A stretch of 64,000 nt of DNA, taken from positions 1 to 64,000 of the forward strand of contig NZ_MDDN01000018.1 in assembly GCF_001708185.1 (NCBI RefSeq), in the 5' to 3' direction. A model generated the notes under the pieces. It did no database searches. It was not told where the DNA came from and was given only the letters and a program-made list of their open reading frames with translations. The translations under genes and the position numbers were made by a program. This DNA is from Lysinibacillus xylanilyticus (GTDB lineage Bacteria > Bacillota > Bacilli > Bacillales_A > Planococcaceae). Below, in pieces: positions 27,380 through 37,115 of this stretch. Within the stretch, counting starts at the first letter, position 1. Every line of letters begins with the position of its first letter.

Positions 27380-29359
27380 TCACCCTTCTGCCTTCAATTC
27401 AAATATTGTATCGCGCAGCTCAGCAGCACGTTCAAAATCTAGCGCTTTTGCTGCTTCCTTCATTTCTACTTCTAGAGAAGCAAGTAATTGCTCTTTTTCC
27501 GCTTTCGTCAGCTTCTTACCTTTTGTCGCCTTCGTTACATAAGACGCTTCTCCCTCTGCCACCTGTGTCGCACGGATCACATCAGGAATCTTCTTAACAA
27601 TCGTTTTCGGTGTAATGCCATGCTCCTCGTTATACGCCATTTGCAGTGTTCGACGACGCTTCGTTTCCTCAATTGCCTTTTTCATCGAATCTGTCATATT
27701 ATCTGCGTACATAATGACATGACCATTAGCATTACGTGCGGCACGTCCAATTGTTTGAATGAGTGAACGCTCTGAACGTAAAAACCCTTCCTTGTCAGCA
27801 TCTAAAATAGCTACAAGCGAAACCTCAGGAATATCTAGCCCTTCTCTCAATAAGTTAATACCAATGAGAACATCATAAGTACCTTTGCGAAGCTCACGAA
27901 TAATTTCAATTCGCTCTAGCGTCTTAATTTCTGAATGTAAGTATTCCACCTTTAAGCCCATTTCTTTCAAATAAGCCGATAAATCCTCTGACATTTTTTT
28001 CGTCAATGTTGTAACTAGGACTCGTTCATCACGGGCAATACGACCTTGAATTTCATCGATTAAATCATCAATTTGCCCTTCAATAGGACGTACGTCAATT
28101 TGTGGATCAAGCAGCCCGGTTGGACGAATAATTTGCTGCGCCATTTCCGGAGTATGCTCAAGCTCATACGGGCCTGGTGTTGCTGATACATAAATAGCTT
28201 GATGTATATGTTTCTCAAATTCTTCAAAACGTAAAGGGCGGTTATCTAGTGCTGATGGCAAACGGAATCCATGCTCAACTAGCACACCTTTACGTGCTTG
28301 GTCACCATTATACATTCCTCGAACCTGTGGCAATGTAACGTGACTTTCATCGACAACAAGTAAAAAATCCTCAGGGAAATAGTCAAGTAACGTATATGGA
28401 GTTGCCCCCGCTTCACGCAATGTTAAATGACGCGAGTAGTTTTCGATACCTGAGCAAAAGCCCATTTCACGCATCATTTCTAAATCGTAGCGAGTACGTT
28501 GCTCTAAACGCTGTGCCTCTAATAATTTATCCTCTGCACGTAATAGAGTTAAACGCTCCTCCAACTCTTTTTCAATATTTTCAATGGCCTTTAGCATTTT
28601 TTCTTCTCGTGTAACGAAGTGAGATGCTGGGAAAATAGCTACATGATCACGATCCGCTAGTATTTCACCAGTTAACGCATCCACCTCGCGAATTCGATCG
28701 ATCTCGTCCCCGAAAAACTCCACGCGGATACAATGCTCATCACGAGATGCAGGGAATATTTCCACTACATCGCCACGTACCCGAAACGTCCCACGTGTAA
28801 AACTCACATCATTACGTTCATACTGTACATCGACCAGTTTTCGAAGCAACTGATTACGTTCAATTTCCATTCCGGTACGCACTGATACGACCATTTCACG
28901 ATATTCTTCTGGAGAACCTAGACCATATATACAGGACACGGATGCAATAATAATGACATCATCACGCTCGAATAATGAAGATGTTGCAGAGTGACGCAAC
29001 TTATCAATTTCATCATTAATGCTTGAATCTTTCTCGATATAAGTATCCGTCTGCGGTACATAGGCCTCTGGCTGAAAGTAATCATAGTAGCTAACAAAGT
29101 ATTCAACGGCATTATTAGGGAAGAACTCTTTAAACTCACTATATAATTGACCCGCTAAAGTTTTATTGTGTGCCATAATAAGTGTCGGTTTTTTTACCTG
29201 TTTAATGACATTAGAAATAGTAAACGTTTTTCCTGTGCCTGTTGCACCGAGCAATGTTTGATGACGTTTACCTGCACGTACACCCTCCACTAATTCTGCA
29301 ATTGCTTGTGGCTGATCCCCATTTGGCGTATATGGCGCTTGTAAATCAAATGTTTGCAC
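27380..29359 (-). CDS. uvrB: UvrB, excision nuclease helicase-like subunit
   Basis: A 659-residue UvrB of normal length. It shows Walker [16 protein letters not shown], the beta-hairpin region [12 protein letters not shown], the DEAD-like [11 protein letters not shown], and helicase motifs [11 protein letters not shown] and [12 protein letters not shown]. The C-terminal UvrC-binding motif is KAALDF-like ([15 protein letters not shown]). UvrB verifies damage and recruits UvrC. The start is GTG 29359 with GGACGGGG upstream. It heads the uvrB-uvrA operon; the 640 nt upstream contain no gene. Confidence 0.98.
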   Translation of the reverse strand: MQTFDLQAPYTPNGDQPQAIAELVEGVRAGKRHQTLLGATGTGKTFTISNVIKQVKKPTLIMAHNKTLAGQLYSEFKEFFPNNAVEYFVSYYDYFQPEAYVPQTDTYIEKDSSINDEIDKLRHSATSSLFERDDVIIIASVSCIYGLGSPEEYREMVVSVRTGMEIERNQLLRKLVDVQYERNDVSFTRGTFRVRGDVVEIFPASRDEHCIRVEFFGDEIDRIREVDALTGEILADRDHVAIFPASHFVTREEKMLKAIENIEKELEERLTLLRAEDKLLEAQRLEQRTRYDLEMMREMGFCSGIENYSRHLTLREAGATPYTLLDYFPEDFLLVVDESHVTLPQVRGMYNGDQARKGVLVEHGFRLPSALDNRPLRFEEFEKHIHQAIYVSATPGPYELEHTPEMAQQIIRPTGLLDPQIDVRPIEGQIDDLIDEIQGRIARDERVLVTTLTKKMSEDLSAYLKEMGLKVEYLHSEIKTLERIEIIRELRKGTYDVLIGINLLREGLDIPEVSLVAILDADKEGFLRSERSLIQTIGRAARNANGHVIMYADNMTDSMKKAIEETKRRRTLQMAYNEEHGITPKTIVKKIPDVIRATQVAEGEASYVTKATKGKKLTKAEKEQLLASLEVEMKEAAKALDFERAAELRDTIFELKAEG

Positions 29360-29639
29360 ACATGTCCCCGTCCTTTCCTACCAATTTGATACATATATTT
29401 TAGCATAGCACTATTAAAATTTCGAACATTTAACGAACGAATGTTTGTAAAATTTTATTCTTTTGCTACAATGAGATGAATATTTATAGAACATACGTAC
29501 CGAAGTGCATACTGACAGCCTATTCATACATTCGACCATTGCGAGAAATAAAAAGTGAAATTCCTTATAGCTTAAAGTGCTATCTGTAAACTTGGAGTTC
29601 CTGTTAATAGATTACCCTTTCCAAATGTTAACTAATCGA
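29360..29639. other. Upstream region of uvrB
   Basis: AT-rich DNA in which the uvrB promoter should lie. ACGAACGAATGTTTGTAA around 29435-29452 resembles a LexA (DinR) box of the GAACN4GTTC type, a plausible SOS operator about 80 nt before uvrB. The match is imperfect. Confidence 0.4.
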
Positions 29640-29940
29640 GATGGGCGGATGGAAATGTATTAGCCTAGAGGCGATTTCCATCGTTTGATGATAGACTCCT
29701 CAATTCCTGGGAGATTCGAGCAGATAAGGAGGCGTAAGCTCGGCTAGGCTGAAGAACTGATCGGGTTGACCGAGATATGATCGGGTTACCGCAACATCGG
29801 CTCCGCTTGGCCACAGTTCTGATCGGGTTCGACGAAGAATCGCTCGGCCCCTTAAAGATTCGGCTCGGCTTAATACTAAATCCACTCAAGCCATATGAGG
29901 TTTCGACGAGTTCAAAGCACCCCAAATCACCAATCTTTCA
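29640..29940. repeat. GC-rich intergenic block with short direct repeats
   Basis: The base composition differs from both sides. TGATCGGGTT occurs three times (near 29759, 29777 and 29820), CTCGGCT-type words recur, and GGAAATG...CGATTTCC forms an outer inverted repeat near 29650-29682. Open frames on the minus strand have no ribosome binding site and look like chance. It lies between the terminator at 29952-29987 and uvrB. Confidence 0.5.
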
Positions 29941-29951
29941 AAGAAAGTAGC

Positions 29952-29987
29952 AAAAAAATCCCGCCCTCCATTAAACGGAGAGCGGGC
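29952..29987 (-). terminator. Intrinsic terminator of the IDEAL-domain gene
   Basis: Minus-strand CCCGCTCTCCG, loop TTTAAT, GGAGGGCGGG, then seven T. It lies just after the stop codon of the 83-residue gene. Confidence 0.9.
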
Positions 29988-29995
29988 TCGTCATA

Positions 29996-30247
29996 TTATT
30001 CACTTGTTACTTGGTGTAACGCTTTTAGTTCGGTTGCGTATAGATGAAAGGCCTTTTCATCTTTTTCATCGAGTGCTCTATCTATCAGAACCATGAGCTG
30101 CTCTTCACGATACATACGCTGGATATGATTTATAAATAAATCTAAATAAATCTCGTTTAATAATTTCTCTGCCTCACTTACTTTCTTTGACTGACCAACG
30201 GCTTTTAGAAAATCTGTATACGGATAATATTTATCCAACGACCTCAC
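29996..30247 (-). CDS. Small IDEAL-domain protein
   Basis: This 83-residue protein has a C-terminal IDEAL domain (LMVLIDRALDEKDEKAFHLY, then ATELKAL), named for its conserved I-D-x-A-L core. The N-terminal half is helical (YTDFLKAVGQSKKVSEAEKL). The domain occurs in small Firmicute proteins and at the C-terminus of UPF0302 proteins; its function is not established. The gene stands alone, diverging from the plus-strand comK homologue and followed by its own terminator. GAGGTGAG lies directly upstream of the start. Confidence 0.8.
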   Translation of the reverse strand: MRSLDKYYPYTDFLKAVGQSKKVSEAEKLLNEIYLDLFINHIQRMYREEQLMVLIDRALDEKDEKAFHLYATELKALHQVTSE

Positions 30248-30463
30248 CTCGATCCTTTTCTAAATTATATGAAAATTGAAATTAAAAAGCAATGCTTAAG
30301 AACTGAAATTCACTTCGATTTACTATTAATCTCATGCCATTTCATGCAAATTCTCTAAGCAATTGCTTGCTCTACCAATCGCTTTTATTCTTTATCTATA
30401 TTTTCTGAATTTAATTTTGTGTTTTACACTTCAATAATAAATAGAAAAGGAGGCGCTACATAT

Positions 30464-30973
30464 ATGCCAGCAAATTATGTAAATGGATATTTAATGTCTT
30501 TTAACACCTACTTACTAGAACCAATTCAGTACAACTCTAAAATTTTCACTCGAGTAATCGACAAGCATAATGAACTGATTGTTACTAGGAAGCCATTGCA
30601 TGTATTACGAAAATCTTGTATTTCACTAGGAACAACCTATGAGGCAGCAAAACATTCCGCCAAACGCTTCTTCGGCAATCAACATAAACTTCCCATCGTT
30701 GTTACTTTTGATTATGGTTACCCATGTATTTTTTTACCAACTTATTCACCAAACTCCATCCACAATATATGGATTGGACTACATGCCATTTCGAATATTG
30801 TCCCGAGTAAAATGGGCTGTATCGTCACACTGAAAAACGATCAACAAATTGAACTACCCGTTCAATATGCTTCTATTAGCAAACAATTTGTCAATGCATC
30901 GATGCTTTATAAGCATTACATGAATGAACGTAAGCAAATTAGTCAAGACACTCCGTATTATCCACCTTTTTAA
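30464..30973 (+). CDS. comK: ComK family competence transcription factor (copy 1)
   Basis: This 169-residue protein is a ComK homologue. It has the family pattern FTRVIDKHNELIVTRKPL, RKSCISLGTTYEAAKHSAKR, LPIVVTFDYGYPCIFLPTYS, NIWIGLHAI and a C-terminal NDQQIELPVQYASISKQF. ComK binds AT-rich K-boxes and activates DNA-uptake genes, including comFA and comFC, which lie 28 kb away in this window. ATG 30464 is preceded by AAAGGAGGCG; the frame opens further upstream at 30419 without a ribosome binding site. It lies convergent to prfB and shares its bidirectional terminator. A second homologue lies on the other side of prfB. B. subtilis has one ComK of 192 residues. Confidence 0.85.
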   Translation: MPANYVNGYLMSFNTYLLEPIQYNSKIFTRVIDKHNELIVTRKPLHVLRKSCISLGTTYEAAKHSAKRFFGNQHKLPIVVTFDYGYPCIFLPTYSPNSIHNIWIGLHAISNIVPSKMGCIVTLKNDQQIELPVQYASISKQFVNASMLYKHYMNERKQISQDTPYYPPF

Positions 30974-31007
30974 TAGGACGACCAACCATAGCTAATCTAG
31001 CAGAACA

Positions 31008-31054
31008 AAAAAACCCCTCAGGAGCACAATTTTACTGTGCCTCTGAGGGGCCTT
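31008..31054. terminator. Bidirectional terminator between comK copy 1 and prfB
   Basis: AAACCCCTCAGGAGCACA pairs with TGTGCCTCTGAGGGGCC across an AATTTTAC-type loop. It is followed by T runs mainly on the minus strand, so it chiefly serves prfB. Confidence 0.85.
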
Positions 31055-31056
31055 CA

Positions 31057-32161
31057 TTACCCGATTTTTGAACGTAAGTATGCATTAATGAACGGATCTA
31101 AATCTCCATCCATCACCGCTCCTACATTACCTGTTTCCTCATTTGTACGATGATCCTTCACCATTGAATATGGGTGGAATACATATGAACGAATTTGTGA
31201 GCCCCAGCCGATTTCCTTCTGTTCACCACGGATTTCATCTAGCTGTGCCTGCTGCTTTTCAATCTCTAATTGATAGAGCTTCCCTTTTAACATCGTCATG
31301 GCTTTTTCACGGTTTTTAATTTGTGAACGTTCTGCCTGACATTGTACGACAGTACCAGTTGGAATGTGCGTAATACGAACAGCTGAATCTGTTGTATTAA
31401 TATGCTGACCACCGGCTCCTGTTGCACGATACGTATCAATTTTTAAATCCTCCGTGCGAACTTCAATTTCAATATTGTCATCGAATTCAGGCATAACATC
31501 ACAAGAAACGAATGATGTATGACGACGGCCCGAAGAGTCAAACGGTGAAATACGTACTAAACGATGAACACCTTTCTCTGCTTGTAAATAGCCGTAAGCA
31601 TTATGACCCTTAATAGACAATGTTACAGATTTAATACCTGCTTCATCGCCAGGAAGATAATCAACTGTTTCAACTTTAAAGCCACGTTTTTCTGCCCAGC
31701 GTGTGTACATACGAAGAAGCATTGAGCCCCAATCCTGAGATTCCGTACCACCAGCTCCTGGGTGTAACTCTAAAATCGCATTGTTTTGATCATATGGACC
31801 ACTTAATAGTAATTGCAGCTCAAAATCGCCCATTTTCTGCTGGAATTCTACTAATTCTGTGCCCAGCTCCTCCTGTAATTCTTCATCAGGCTCTTCTCTC
31901 AATAGCTCTAGCGTCATATCTAAGTTCTCATGTGTTTCCACTAAATCTTTATACTCATTAGCAATTGCCTTTAAGCCATTACTCTCATTAATGATTACCT
32001 GTGCGCCTTGTTGATCATCCCAGAAACCTGGCTCAAGCATCATTTCATCTAATTCCTGAATGCGTGCCTCTTTGTTTTCTAAGTCAAAGAGACCTCCTAA
32101 AATCCGCCAATTTTTTGGCTGAAGTGTCTAACGCGTTACGTACATCTGCTAATTCTATCAT
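31057..32161 (-). CDS. prfB: Peptide chain release factor 2, expressed by programmed +1 frameshift
   Basis: RF2 ends translation at UAA and UGA. The GGQ motif is in [19 protein letters not shown] and the tripeptide region is present ([13 protein letters not shown]). The annotated start is ATG 32161, with GGAGG upstream. The first 25 codons run to an in-frame UGA at 32084-32086, in the context AGGAGGTCTCTTTGAC. This is the classical autoregulatory site: an internal Shine-Dalgarno, CUU slippery codon and UGA-C. Shifting +1 gives [11 protein letters not shown] and continues to the stop, for a total of about 367 residues, the normal length. A gene call starting at 32043 would miss the N-terminus. 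It lies between two comK homologues. Confidence 0.96.
32080..32103 (-). promoter_or_regulatory. prfB: prfB programmed frameshift site
   Basis: Minus strand AGGAGGTCTCTTTGAC. The Shine-Dalgarno-like AGGAGG lies three bases before CTT, and the UGA at 32084-32086 is read slowly when RF2 is scarce, favouring +1 slippage from CTT to TTT. It matches the conserved bacterial RF2 site. Confidence 0.95.
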
Positions 32162-32424
32162 TGTTAAATCCTCCGAACATTTTTAATGGGGCAATCTTGT
32201 AAATCTTTTTTTCAATAAAATCATGATGAGTTAACGCAAGGATCGGTATGTGCTTTAATCCCAATGGCTAAGTTCTCATCGCTCTCGAAATGCATTCAAA
32301 ATGCTCATTTCTCTATTTTTTGTAAGCCCCGTATTTTTTTATTATAACGTTTTTACGTCGGAAAACATACTTTTTTAACATGACAGCATAATTTACATAA
32401 CTAATTGGACGACAATCATTTGCC

Positions 32425-32964
32425 TTAAGCTTTATCCTCAAACACAGCACTTCGGGTTGCCATGCGTTGGTATACTTTAACTCGATCATGTTGTCCTAGT
32501 AAGTGATTTGTTCGTTTCTCTAATTTATACTTAAGTAAATATGCTCTTTGAATTCTGTTTTCAAATGCTCTGAAACTTAAATCCACAATAATGTCCTTGC
32601 CGTTCATAAAATATACTTTTGTATTTTTTTTATCCACAACTTGAAAGTCCTCAATATGCTGGACCGCAAACCATATACATTCAGGATGTAGAGGAGATTT
32701 ACTTGGAAACCATACAATATTACTTCGTTCATGAACAACTATTGGATTTTTATTCAGTTTTCCAAGTATCATTTTCGATCCATCGAAAGCCCCTCTTAAG
32801 CTTGAACCAAAATAGCGTAGATTATAATCCATTAATTTTGTCGGTGCTAATTTTGAAATATATTGATAATCCCTTTCTATCACACGTGTACACAAGTTCC
32901 CAAAGGCATCATACTCCGGCATATACAACATCGTTTCACCACTCATAATGTCATCACTATGCAT
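32425..32964 (-). CDS. comK: ComK family competence transcription factor (copy 2)
   Basis: This 179-residue ComK homologue contains YDAFGNLCTRVIERDYQYI, DYNLRYFGSSLRGAFDGSK, PIVVHERSNIVWFPSKSP and ECIWFAVQHIEDFQV, which follow the B. subtilis ComK pattern (SCRFFGSSYAGR, LFPTLSS, CGWISHVHV). This copy looks closer to B. subtilis ComK than the plus-strand copy at 30464. ATG 32964 has AGGAGG 7 nt before it, so the longer open frame from 33123 is not the coding start. A 28-codon ORF with its own strong ribosome binding site ends 10 nt upstream and probably couples translation. The gene lies between prfB and secA. Confidence 0.88.
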   Translation of the reverse strand: MHSDDIMSGETMLYMPEYDAFGNLCTRVIERDYQYISKLAPTKLMDYNLRYFGSSLRGAFDGSKMILGKLNKNPIVVHERSNIVWFPSKSPLHPECIWFAVQHIEDFQVVDKKNTKVYFMNGKDIIVDLSFRAFENRIQRAYLLKYKLEKRTNHLLGQHDRVKVYQRMATRSAVFEDKA

Positions 32965-32974
32965 TTTAATCCTC

Positions 32975-33061
32975 CTAAAATTTATATTTTCCAGTAAAGA
33001 GGAGTATATTAATAGAGATATTGGTATACTCCAATGCTCTAGAATTTTTATATCCAAACAT
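32975..33061 (-). CDS. Small upstream ORF (28 codons) coupled to comK copy 2
   Basis: ATG 33061 is preceded by AAAGGGGGTG at good spacing. The frame encodes MFGYKNSRALEYTNI and ISINILLFTGKYKF-like residues and ends at TAG 32975, inside TTTTAGGAGG, the ribosome binding site of comK copy 2. The combination of a strong site, a short peptide and an overlapping downstream site suggests a leader peptide or translational coupling. The sequence is not recognisable as ComS or any known peptide. Expression is inferred only. Confidence 0.55.
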   Translation of the reverse strand: MFGYKNSRALEYTNISINILLFTGKYKF

Positions 33062-33261
33062 GAATCACCCCCTTTATTCAAAGAAAGTAAGTCCACACCG
33101 ATTTCACACAATAAAACTTTCATACTATTTATACTTTTATAATAAATTAGAAAAAAGTTATAAACGTTACCCTTTTCATTGAACTATTTACCTATTGTTG
33201 TAGTATTATGTATCTTTTTCAGAATTATCTATCAATAAAACGAAAAATAGAAAAAGGCTCT

Positions 33262-33376
33262 TTGCCAAAACATAAAGGGGACTTGCAAGGCGCAATGTGA
33301 AGCTTACGCAAAAAATCCCCGCTCCCCTCCCTTTCGGCCAGCTAACTGCCAAACCTGTAGTGATCTTTCACCCAAG
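33262..33376 (-). other. GC-rich, possibly structured element upstream of comK copy 2
   Basis: In otherwise AT-rich DNA this block has several self-complementary pieces on the minus strand: CAG-TTAG-CTG, GGCC-GAAA-GG and GGGGATTTTTTGCG with CGCAAxx...GTCCCC-like partners. It sits between the secA terminator and the comK leader ORF. It matches no riboswitch class that I recognise. It could be a transcribed leader element or another dispersed repeat. Confidence 0.35.
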
Positions 33377-33387
33377 TTTCGGGTACT

Positions 33388-33424
33388 AAAAAAGACCATT
33401 TTAACGTATAGTTAAAATGATCTT
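33388..33424 (-). terminator. Intrinsic terminator of secA
   Basis: Minus-strand AAGATCATTTTAAC, loop TATAC, GTTAAAATGGTCTTTTTT. It lies about 15 nt after the secA stop. Confidence 0.88.
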
Positions 33425-33440
33425 CTTCGTAATCGTAAAA

Positions 33441-35951
33441 TTATTGACCTGCACCATGGCAGTTTTTAAATTTCTTCCCACTTCCACATGGACATACATC
33501 ATTACGTCCAACATTTTCAGCCTTACGAACAGGTTGCTTTTTCGGTGCTGGAGAACCATCCTCTTTCGGATTAACAGCTTGACCTTTTGCAACTTCCTCA
33601 CGCTCTAGGTTACTACGAATTTCTGCCTTCATCGCATATTTCGCTACATCTTCGCGAATGGAATCGACCATCTCCTCAAACATAGCAAAGCCTTCTTGTT
33701 GGTACTCACGAAGCGGGTCATTTTGACCATATGCACGAAGATGGATACCTTGACGTAGCTGATCCATAGCATCAATATGATCAGTCCACTTCGTATCAAT
33801 TGAACGCAATAAAATAACCTTTTCAAATTCACGCATACGCTCTGGTGTAAGCTCTGCCTCTTTTTCATCATAACGCGCATGAACAGCGTCAGAAATTATT
33901 CGGTTAATTTCTTCAGCAGATTTGCCTTGGAAATCTTCCACCGTCTGATCATCTTCACCTAGAAGATTTGCACCGACAAAGTCATCAATGGCTTTTAAGT
34001 TCCAATCCTTTTGCTCGCCTTGCGTATATAATGCAACAACATTGTCGATTGTTTCTTGAATCATAGACTCAACAAGGACACGCATATTATCTGTTTCTAA
34101 TACGTCATAACGCTCTTTATAAATAATTTCACGTTGCTGGCGTAACACATCATCATATTGTAATAAACGTTTACGTGCATCGAAGTTATTTCCTTCAACA
34201 CGTTTTTGAGCTGATTCTACGGCTCTTGAAACAACTTTTGATTGTAGCGGCTGTGAATCATCCATCCCTAAACGCATCATCATAGACTTCATATTATCAG
34301 AGCCAAAACGACGCATTAATTCATCTTCTAGTGACAGATAGAATTGCGTAACCCCTGGATTCCCTTGACGACCAGAACGACCACGCAGCTGATTATCGAT
34401 ACGACGAGATTCATGACGCTCCGTACCAATTACCGCTAAACCACCAATCTCCATTACACCTTCGCCAGGCTTAATGTCTGTACCACGACCAGCCATGTTC
34501 GTAGCGATTGTTACAGCGCCCTTCGTACCAGCATTAGCAATAATTTCGGCTTCACGCTCATGGTTTTTCGCGTTCAGGACATTATGTGGAATTTTATGTT
34601 TATCCAAGAGGTTCGAAATGATTTCAGACGTTTCAATTGCAACAGTACCAACAAGAACAGGTTGTCCTGCTTTATGGCGCTCTGCAATATCTGCCGCCAC
34701 CGCTTTATATTTTCCTTCCATTGAAGCAAAAATTAAGTCTGGACGGTCATCACGAGCAATCGGCTTATTCGTCGGAATCGCCACAACACTCATATTATAA
34801 ATATTACGGAATTCTTCTTCCTCTGTTTTCGCTGTACCTGTCATACCTGAAAGCTTTTGATACATACGGAAATAGTTTTGGAATGTAATTGTCGCCATCG
34901 TCATTGATTCATTTTGAATCTCTACGCCCTCTTTAGCTTCAATCGCCTGATGTAGCCCATCTGAGTAGCGACGACCTTTCATTAAACGACCCGTAAAGCC
35001 GTCAACAATAACAATTTCTCCATCTTGCACAACATAATCAACATCATTATGCATACTTACGTGTGCCTTTAACGATTGGTTAATAGCATGGTTTAAACGT
35101 ACATGCGTTAAATCAAATAGGTTATCAATACCAAACGCTTTCTCCGCTTTTTCAACACCAGCATCTGTTAACGTAACACCTTTTGTTGACTCTTCATATG
35201 TGTAATCCGTTTCCGCACTTAACATACGACAAAACGCATTAGACTGTTTATAAAGCTGCGCTGATTTCCCAGCTTGCCCCGAAATAATTAATGGAGTACG
35301 CGCTTCATCAATTAAAATCGAGTCAACCTCATCGATTACGGCATAATGCAACGGACGTTGTACACGTTCTTCTTTATAAAGCACCATATTGTCACGTAAA
35401 TAGTCAAAGCCTAGCTCATTATTTGTGCTATACGTAATATCAGCTTCATAGGCTGCACGTTTTTCTTCTTTTGACAGGCTGTTCAAGTTTAAACCAACTG
35501 ATAAGCCTAAGAAATTATACAGATGCCCCATTTCTTCAGCATCACGACTCGCTAAATACTCGTTGACTGTTACAACATGTACACCTTTACCAGTAATGGC
35601 ATTCAAGTAAACAGCCATTGTAGCCGTTAACGTTTTACCTTCCCCGGTTTTCATCTCCGAAATATTACCTTCATCTAGTGCAGCAGCACCCATAATTTGT
35701 ACACGGAATGGGTACATCTGTAACACACGCTTTGACCCTTCACGACAAACGGCAAAAGCTTCCGCACGAATCGACTCTAATTTCTCTCCGTCGGCATAAC
35801 GTTTTTTAAATTCTTCTGTTTTCGCTTGTAATTGTTCATCTGAAAGCTGTGCCATTTGAGAAGCGAATCCCTCAACCTGGTCAGCGATTTTTTCTAATTT
35901 TTTTAACTCACGCTTATTGAAATCAAATAATTTATTTAATAGGTTTACCAT
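33441..35951 (-). CDS. secA: SecA, preprotein translocase ATPase
   Basis: A SecA of about 836 residues (B. subtilis 841). It has Walker [18 protein letters not shown]-like [20 protein letters not shown], helicase motifs [13 protein letters not shown] and [10 protein letters not shown], and the C-terminal zinc-binding tail [17 protein letters not shown]. It drives proteins through SecYEG using ATP. The frame opens at 35963, but ATG 35951 ([16 protein letters not shown]) follows AGGAAGTG at proper spacing and is preferred. It is downstream of hpf, with a terminator in between, and followed by its own terminator. Confidence 0.98.
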   Translation of the reverse strand: MVNLLNKLFDFNKRELKKLEKIADQVEGFASQMAQLSDEQLQAKTEEFKKRYADGEKLESIRAEAFAVCREGSKRVLQMYPFRVQIMGAAALDEGNISEMKTGEGKTLTATMAVYLNAITGKGVHVVTVNEYLASRDAEEMGHLYNFLGLSVGLNLNSLSKEEKRAAYEADITYSTNNELGFDYLRDNMVLYKEERVQRPLHYAVIDEVDSILIDEARTPLIISGQAGKSAQLYKQSNAFCRMLSAETDYTYEESTKGVTLTDAGVEKAEKAFGIDNLFDLTHVRLNHAINQSLKAHVSMHNDVDYVVQDGEIVIVDGFTGRLMKGRRYSDGLHQAIEAKEGVEIQNESMTMATITFQNYFRMYQKLSGMTGTAKTEEEEFRNIYNMSVVAIPTNKPIARDDRPDLIFASMEGKYKAVAADIAERHKAGQPVLVGTVAIETSEIISNLLDKHKIPHNVLNAKNHEREAEIIANAGTKGAVTIATNMAGRGTDIKPGEGVMEIGGLAVIGTERHESRRIDNQLRGRSGRQGNPGVTQFYLSLEDELMRRFGSDNMKSMMMRLGMDDSQPLQSKVVSRAVESAQKRVEGNNFDARKRLLQYDDVLRQQREIIYKERYDVLETDNMRVLVESMIQETIDNVVALYTQGEQKDWNLKAIDDFVGANLLGEDDQTVEDFQGKSAEEINRIISDAVHARYDEKEAELTPERMREFEKVILLRSIDTKWTDHIDAMDQLRQGIHLRAYGQNDPLREYQQEGFAMFEEMVDSIREDVAKYAMKAEIRSNLEREEVAKGQAVNPKEDGSPAPKKQPVRKAENVGRNDVCPCGSGKKFKNCHGAGQ

Positions 35952-36044
35952 GAATTTTTTCACTTCCTATATAGTCTCAAAGTTCATTTTACCATTGTGT
36001 AACAGTTTCATGCAAACACTGTCACTAGCATGACGATAAAGTCA

Positions 36045-36075
36045 TAAAAAAAGCTCCCGCTATGGCGAGAGCCTT
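36045..36075 (-). terminator. Intrinsic terminator of hpf
   Basis: Minus-strand GGCTCTCGCCATAGCGGGAGC followed by seven T; the stem is GCTCTCGC/GCGGGAGC. It lies about 15 nt after hpf. Confidence 0.88.
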
Positions 36076-36089
36076 TGTACATATGAAGT

Positions 36090-36641
36090 TTAAGTTGTTT
36101 CGATTAAGCCGTATTTACCGTCTTTGCGTTTGTAGACAATATTTGTGCCGTTTGATTCTGCATCTGTAAAGATGTAGAAATCATGTCCAAGCATATTCAT
36201 TTGTAATACAGCCTCTTCTTGATCCATCGGTTTTAAATCAAATTGCTTTGTACGAACAATAGAGTACTCATCTTCCTCTGTCGATACATCAGCTACTGCT
36301 TGCGTAGTAGCAAAATAAAGGCCTGCACCTTCGCGCTCACGGAATTTACGGTTTACCTTTGTTTTATGCTTGCGAATTTGACGTTCTAATTTATCAACGA
36401 TTAAGTCAATCGCAGCATACATATCATTATGACGCTCTTCTGCACGAAGAGTTAAGTTTTTCATTGGAATTGTTACTTCCACTTTTGTTTGCTTGTCATT
36501 ATAAACCTTTAAATTTACGTTAGCATTGGCGTTAATATCTTCGTTAAAATAGCGCTCAACTTTCTCGACTTTGTTCTCAACATACTCTCGAATAGCTGGC
36601 GTTACCTCAATATTTTCACCACGAATGTTAAAGTTTAACAT
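36090..36641 (-). CDS. hpf: Long-form ribosome hibernation promoting factor
   Basis: ATG 36641 (MLNFNIRGENIEVTPAIREY) follows TAAAGGAGG; the frame opens upstream at 36686 without such a site. The 183-residue product has an N-terminal S30AE/YfiA domain of about 100 residues and a C-terminal dimerisation domain (VVRTKQFDLKPMDQEEAVLQ-like, then NMLGHDFYIFTDAESN). This makes it the long HPF that joins two 70S ribosomes into inactive 100S dimers in stationary phase. In B. subtilis (yvyD) it is sigma-B and sigma-H controlled. The position between the fli genes and secA is conserved. Confidence 0.96.
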   Translation of the reverse strand: MLNFNIRGENIEVTPAIREYVENKVEKVERYFNEDINANANVNLKVYNDKQTKVEVTIPMKNLTLRAEERHNDMYAAIDLIVDKLERQIRKHKTKVNRKFREREGAGLYFATTQAVADVSTEEDEYSIVRTKQFDLKPMDQEEAVLQMNMLGHDFYIFTDAESNGTNIVYKRKDGKYGLIETT

Positions 36642-36731
36642 GTAAACTCCTCCTTTATAACTGCTATACTTTATATTTCTACACAAGTGTGAGAAATTCC
36701 TCTAAAATAATTCTTTTTTTCACAAATTTTT

Positions 36732-37115
36732 TTAAGAATTAACGTTATTGAGTTTTGCCTCATCCGCTTCTTTTCTTCGGCGCGACTTCAATTCATCGAC
36801 AATTAAATCTTCAACCGACCCTTGGTTATTGAAATTCACGCCGTACTGCTTGCCATTGCCAAAAGGACGACTCCAAATGATTTCTCCATAAGCTCGTACC
36901 TCTATTGTATCAAGAACAAAGCGTAAATCCAAAGGAGGAGGGTTGACACCTAAATCCACCTCAGTAAACATCTTCATACCTCTTGGACTAATATCGAGCA
37001 GGTCAGCCATTGCCGTTTGTGCTTGATTCACTTTTCCATTTTCATAGATCGCAAACGTCATTTTAATAGGTTCATCGAATTTAAATCGAAAACCTTCTTG
37101 TCGCTTAAATATCAT
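36732..37115 (-). CDS. PilZ-domain protein, probable cyclic-di-GMP effector
   Basis: This 127-residue protein is a single PilZ domain. An arginine pair near the N-terminus (KRQEGFRFKF) precedes DISPRGMKMF, which matches the D/N-x-S-x-x-G half of the cyclic-di-GMP binding motif. The arginine spacing (four residues between R5 and R10) differs by one from the usual RxxxR, so binding needs testing. Stand-alone PilZ proteins adjust motility or exopolysaccharide in response to cyclic-di-GMP. Its location between the fliT and hpf genes fits a motility role. The adjacent 370 nt contain only the fliT operon terminator. Confidence 0.78.
   Translation of the reverse strand: MIFKRQEGFRFKFDEPIKMTFAIYENGKVNQAQTAMADLLDISPRGMKMFTEVDLGVNPPPLDLRFVLDTIEVRAYGEIIWSRPFGNGKQYGVNFNNQGSVEDLIVDELKSRRRKEADEAKLNNVNS

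Noticed and set aside
29665..29925. 86-codon minus-strand ORF in the GC-rich block before uvrB
   Set aside because: No ribosome binding site, no domain, and another frame is open over the same bases; it follows the repeat structure.
33123..33124. Start of comK copy 2 at the upstream ATG 33123
   Set aside because: No ribosome binding site there; the added 53 residues do not resemble ComK, and ATG 32964 has an ideal AGGAGG.
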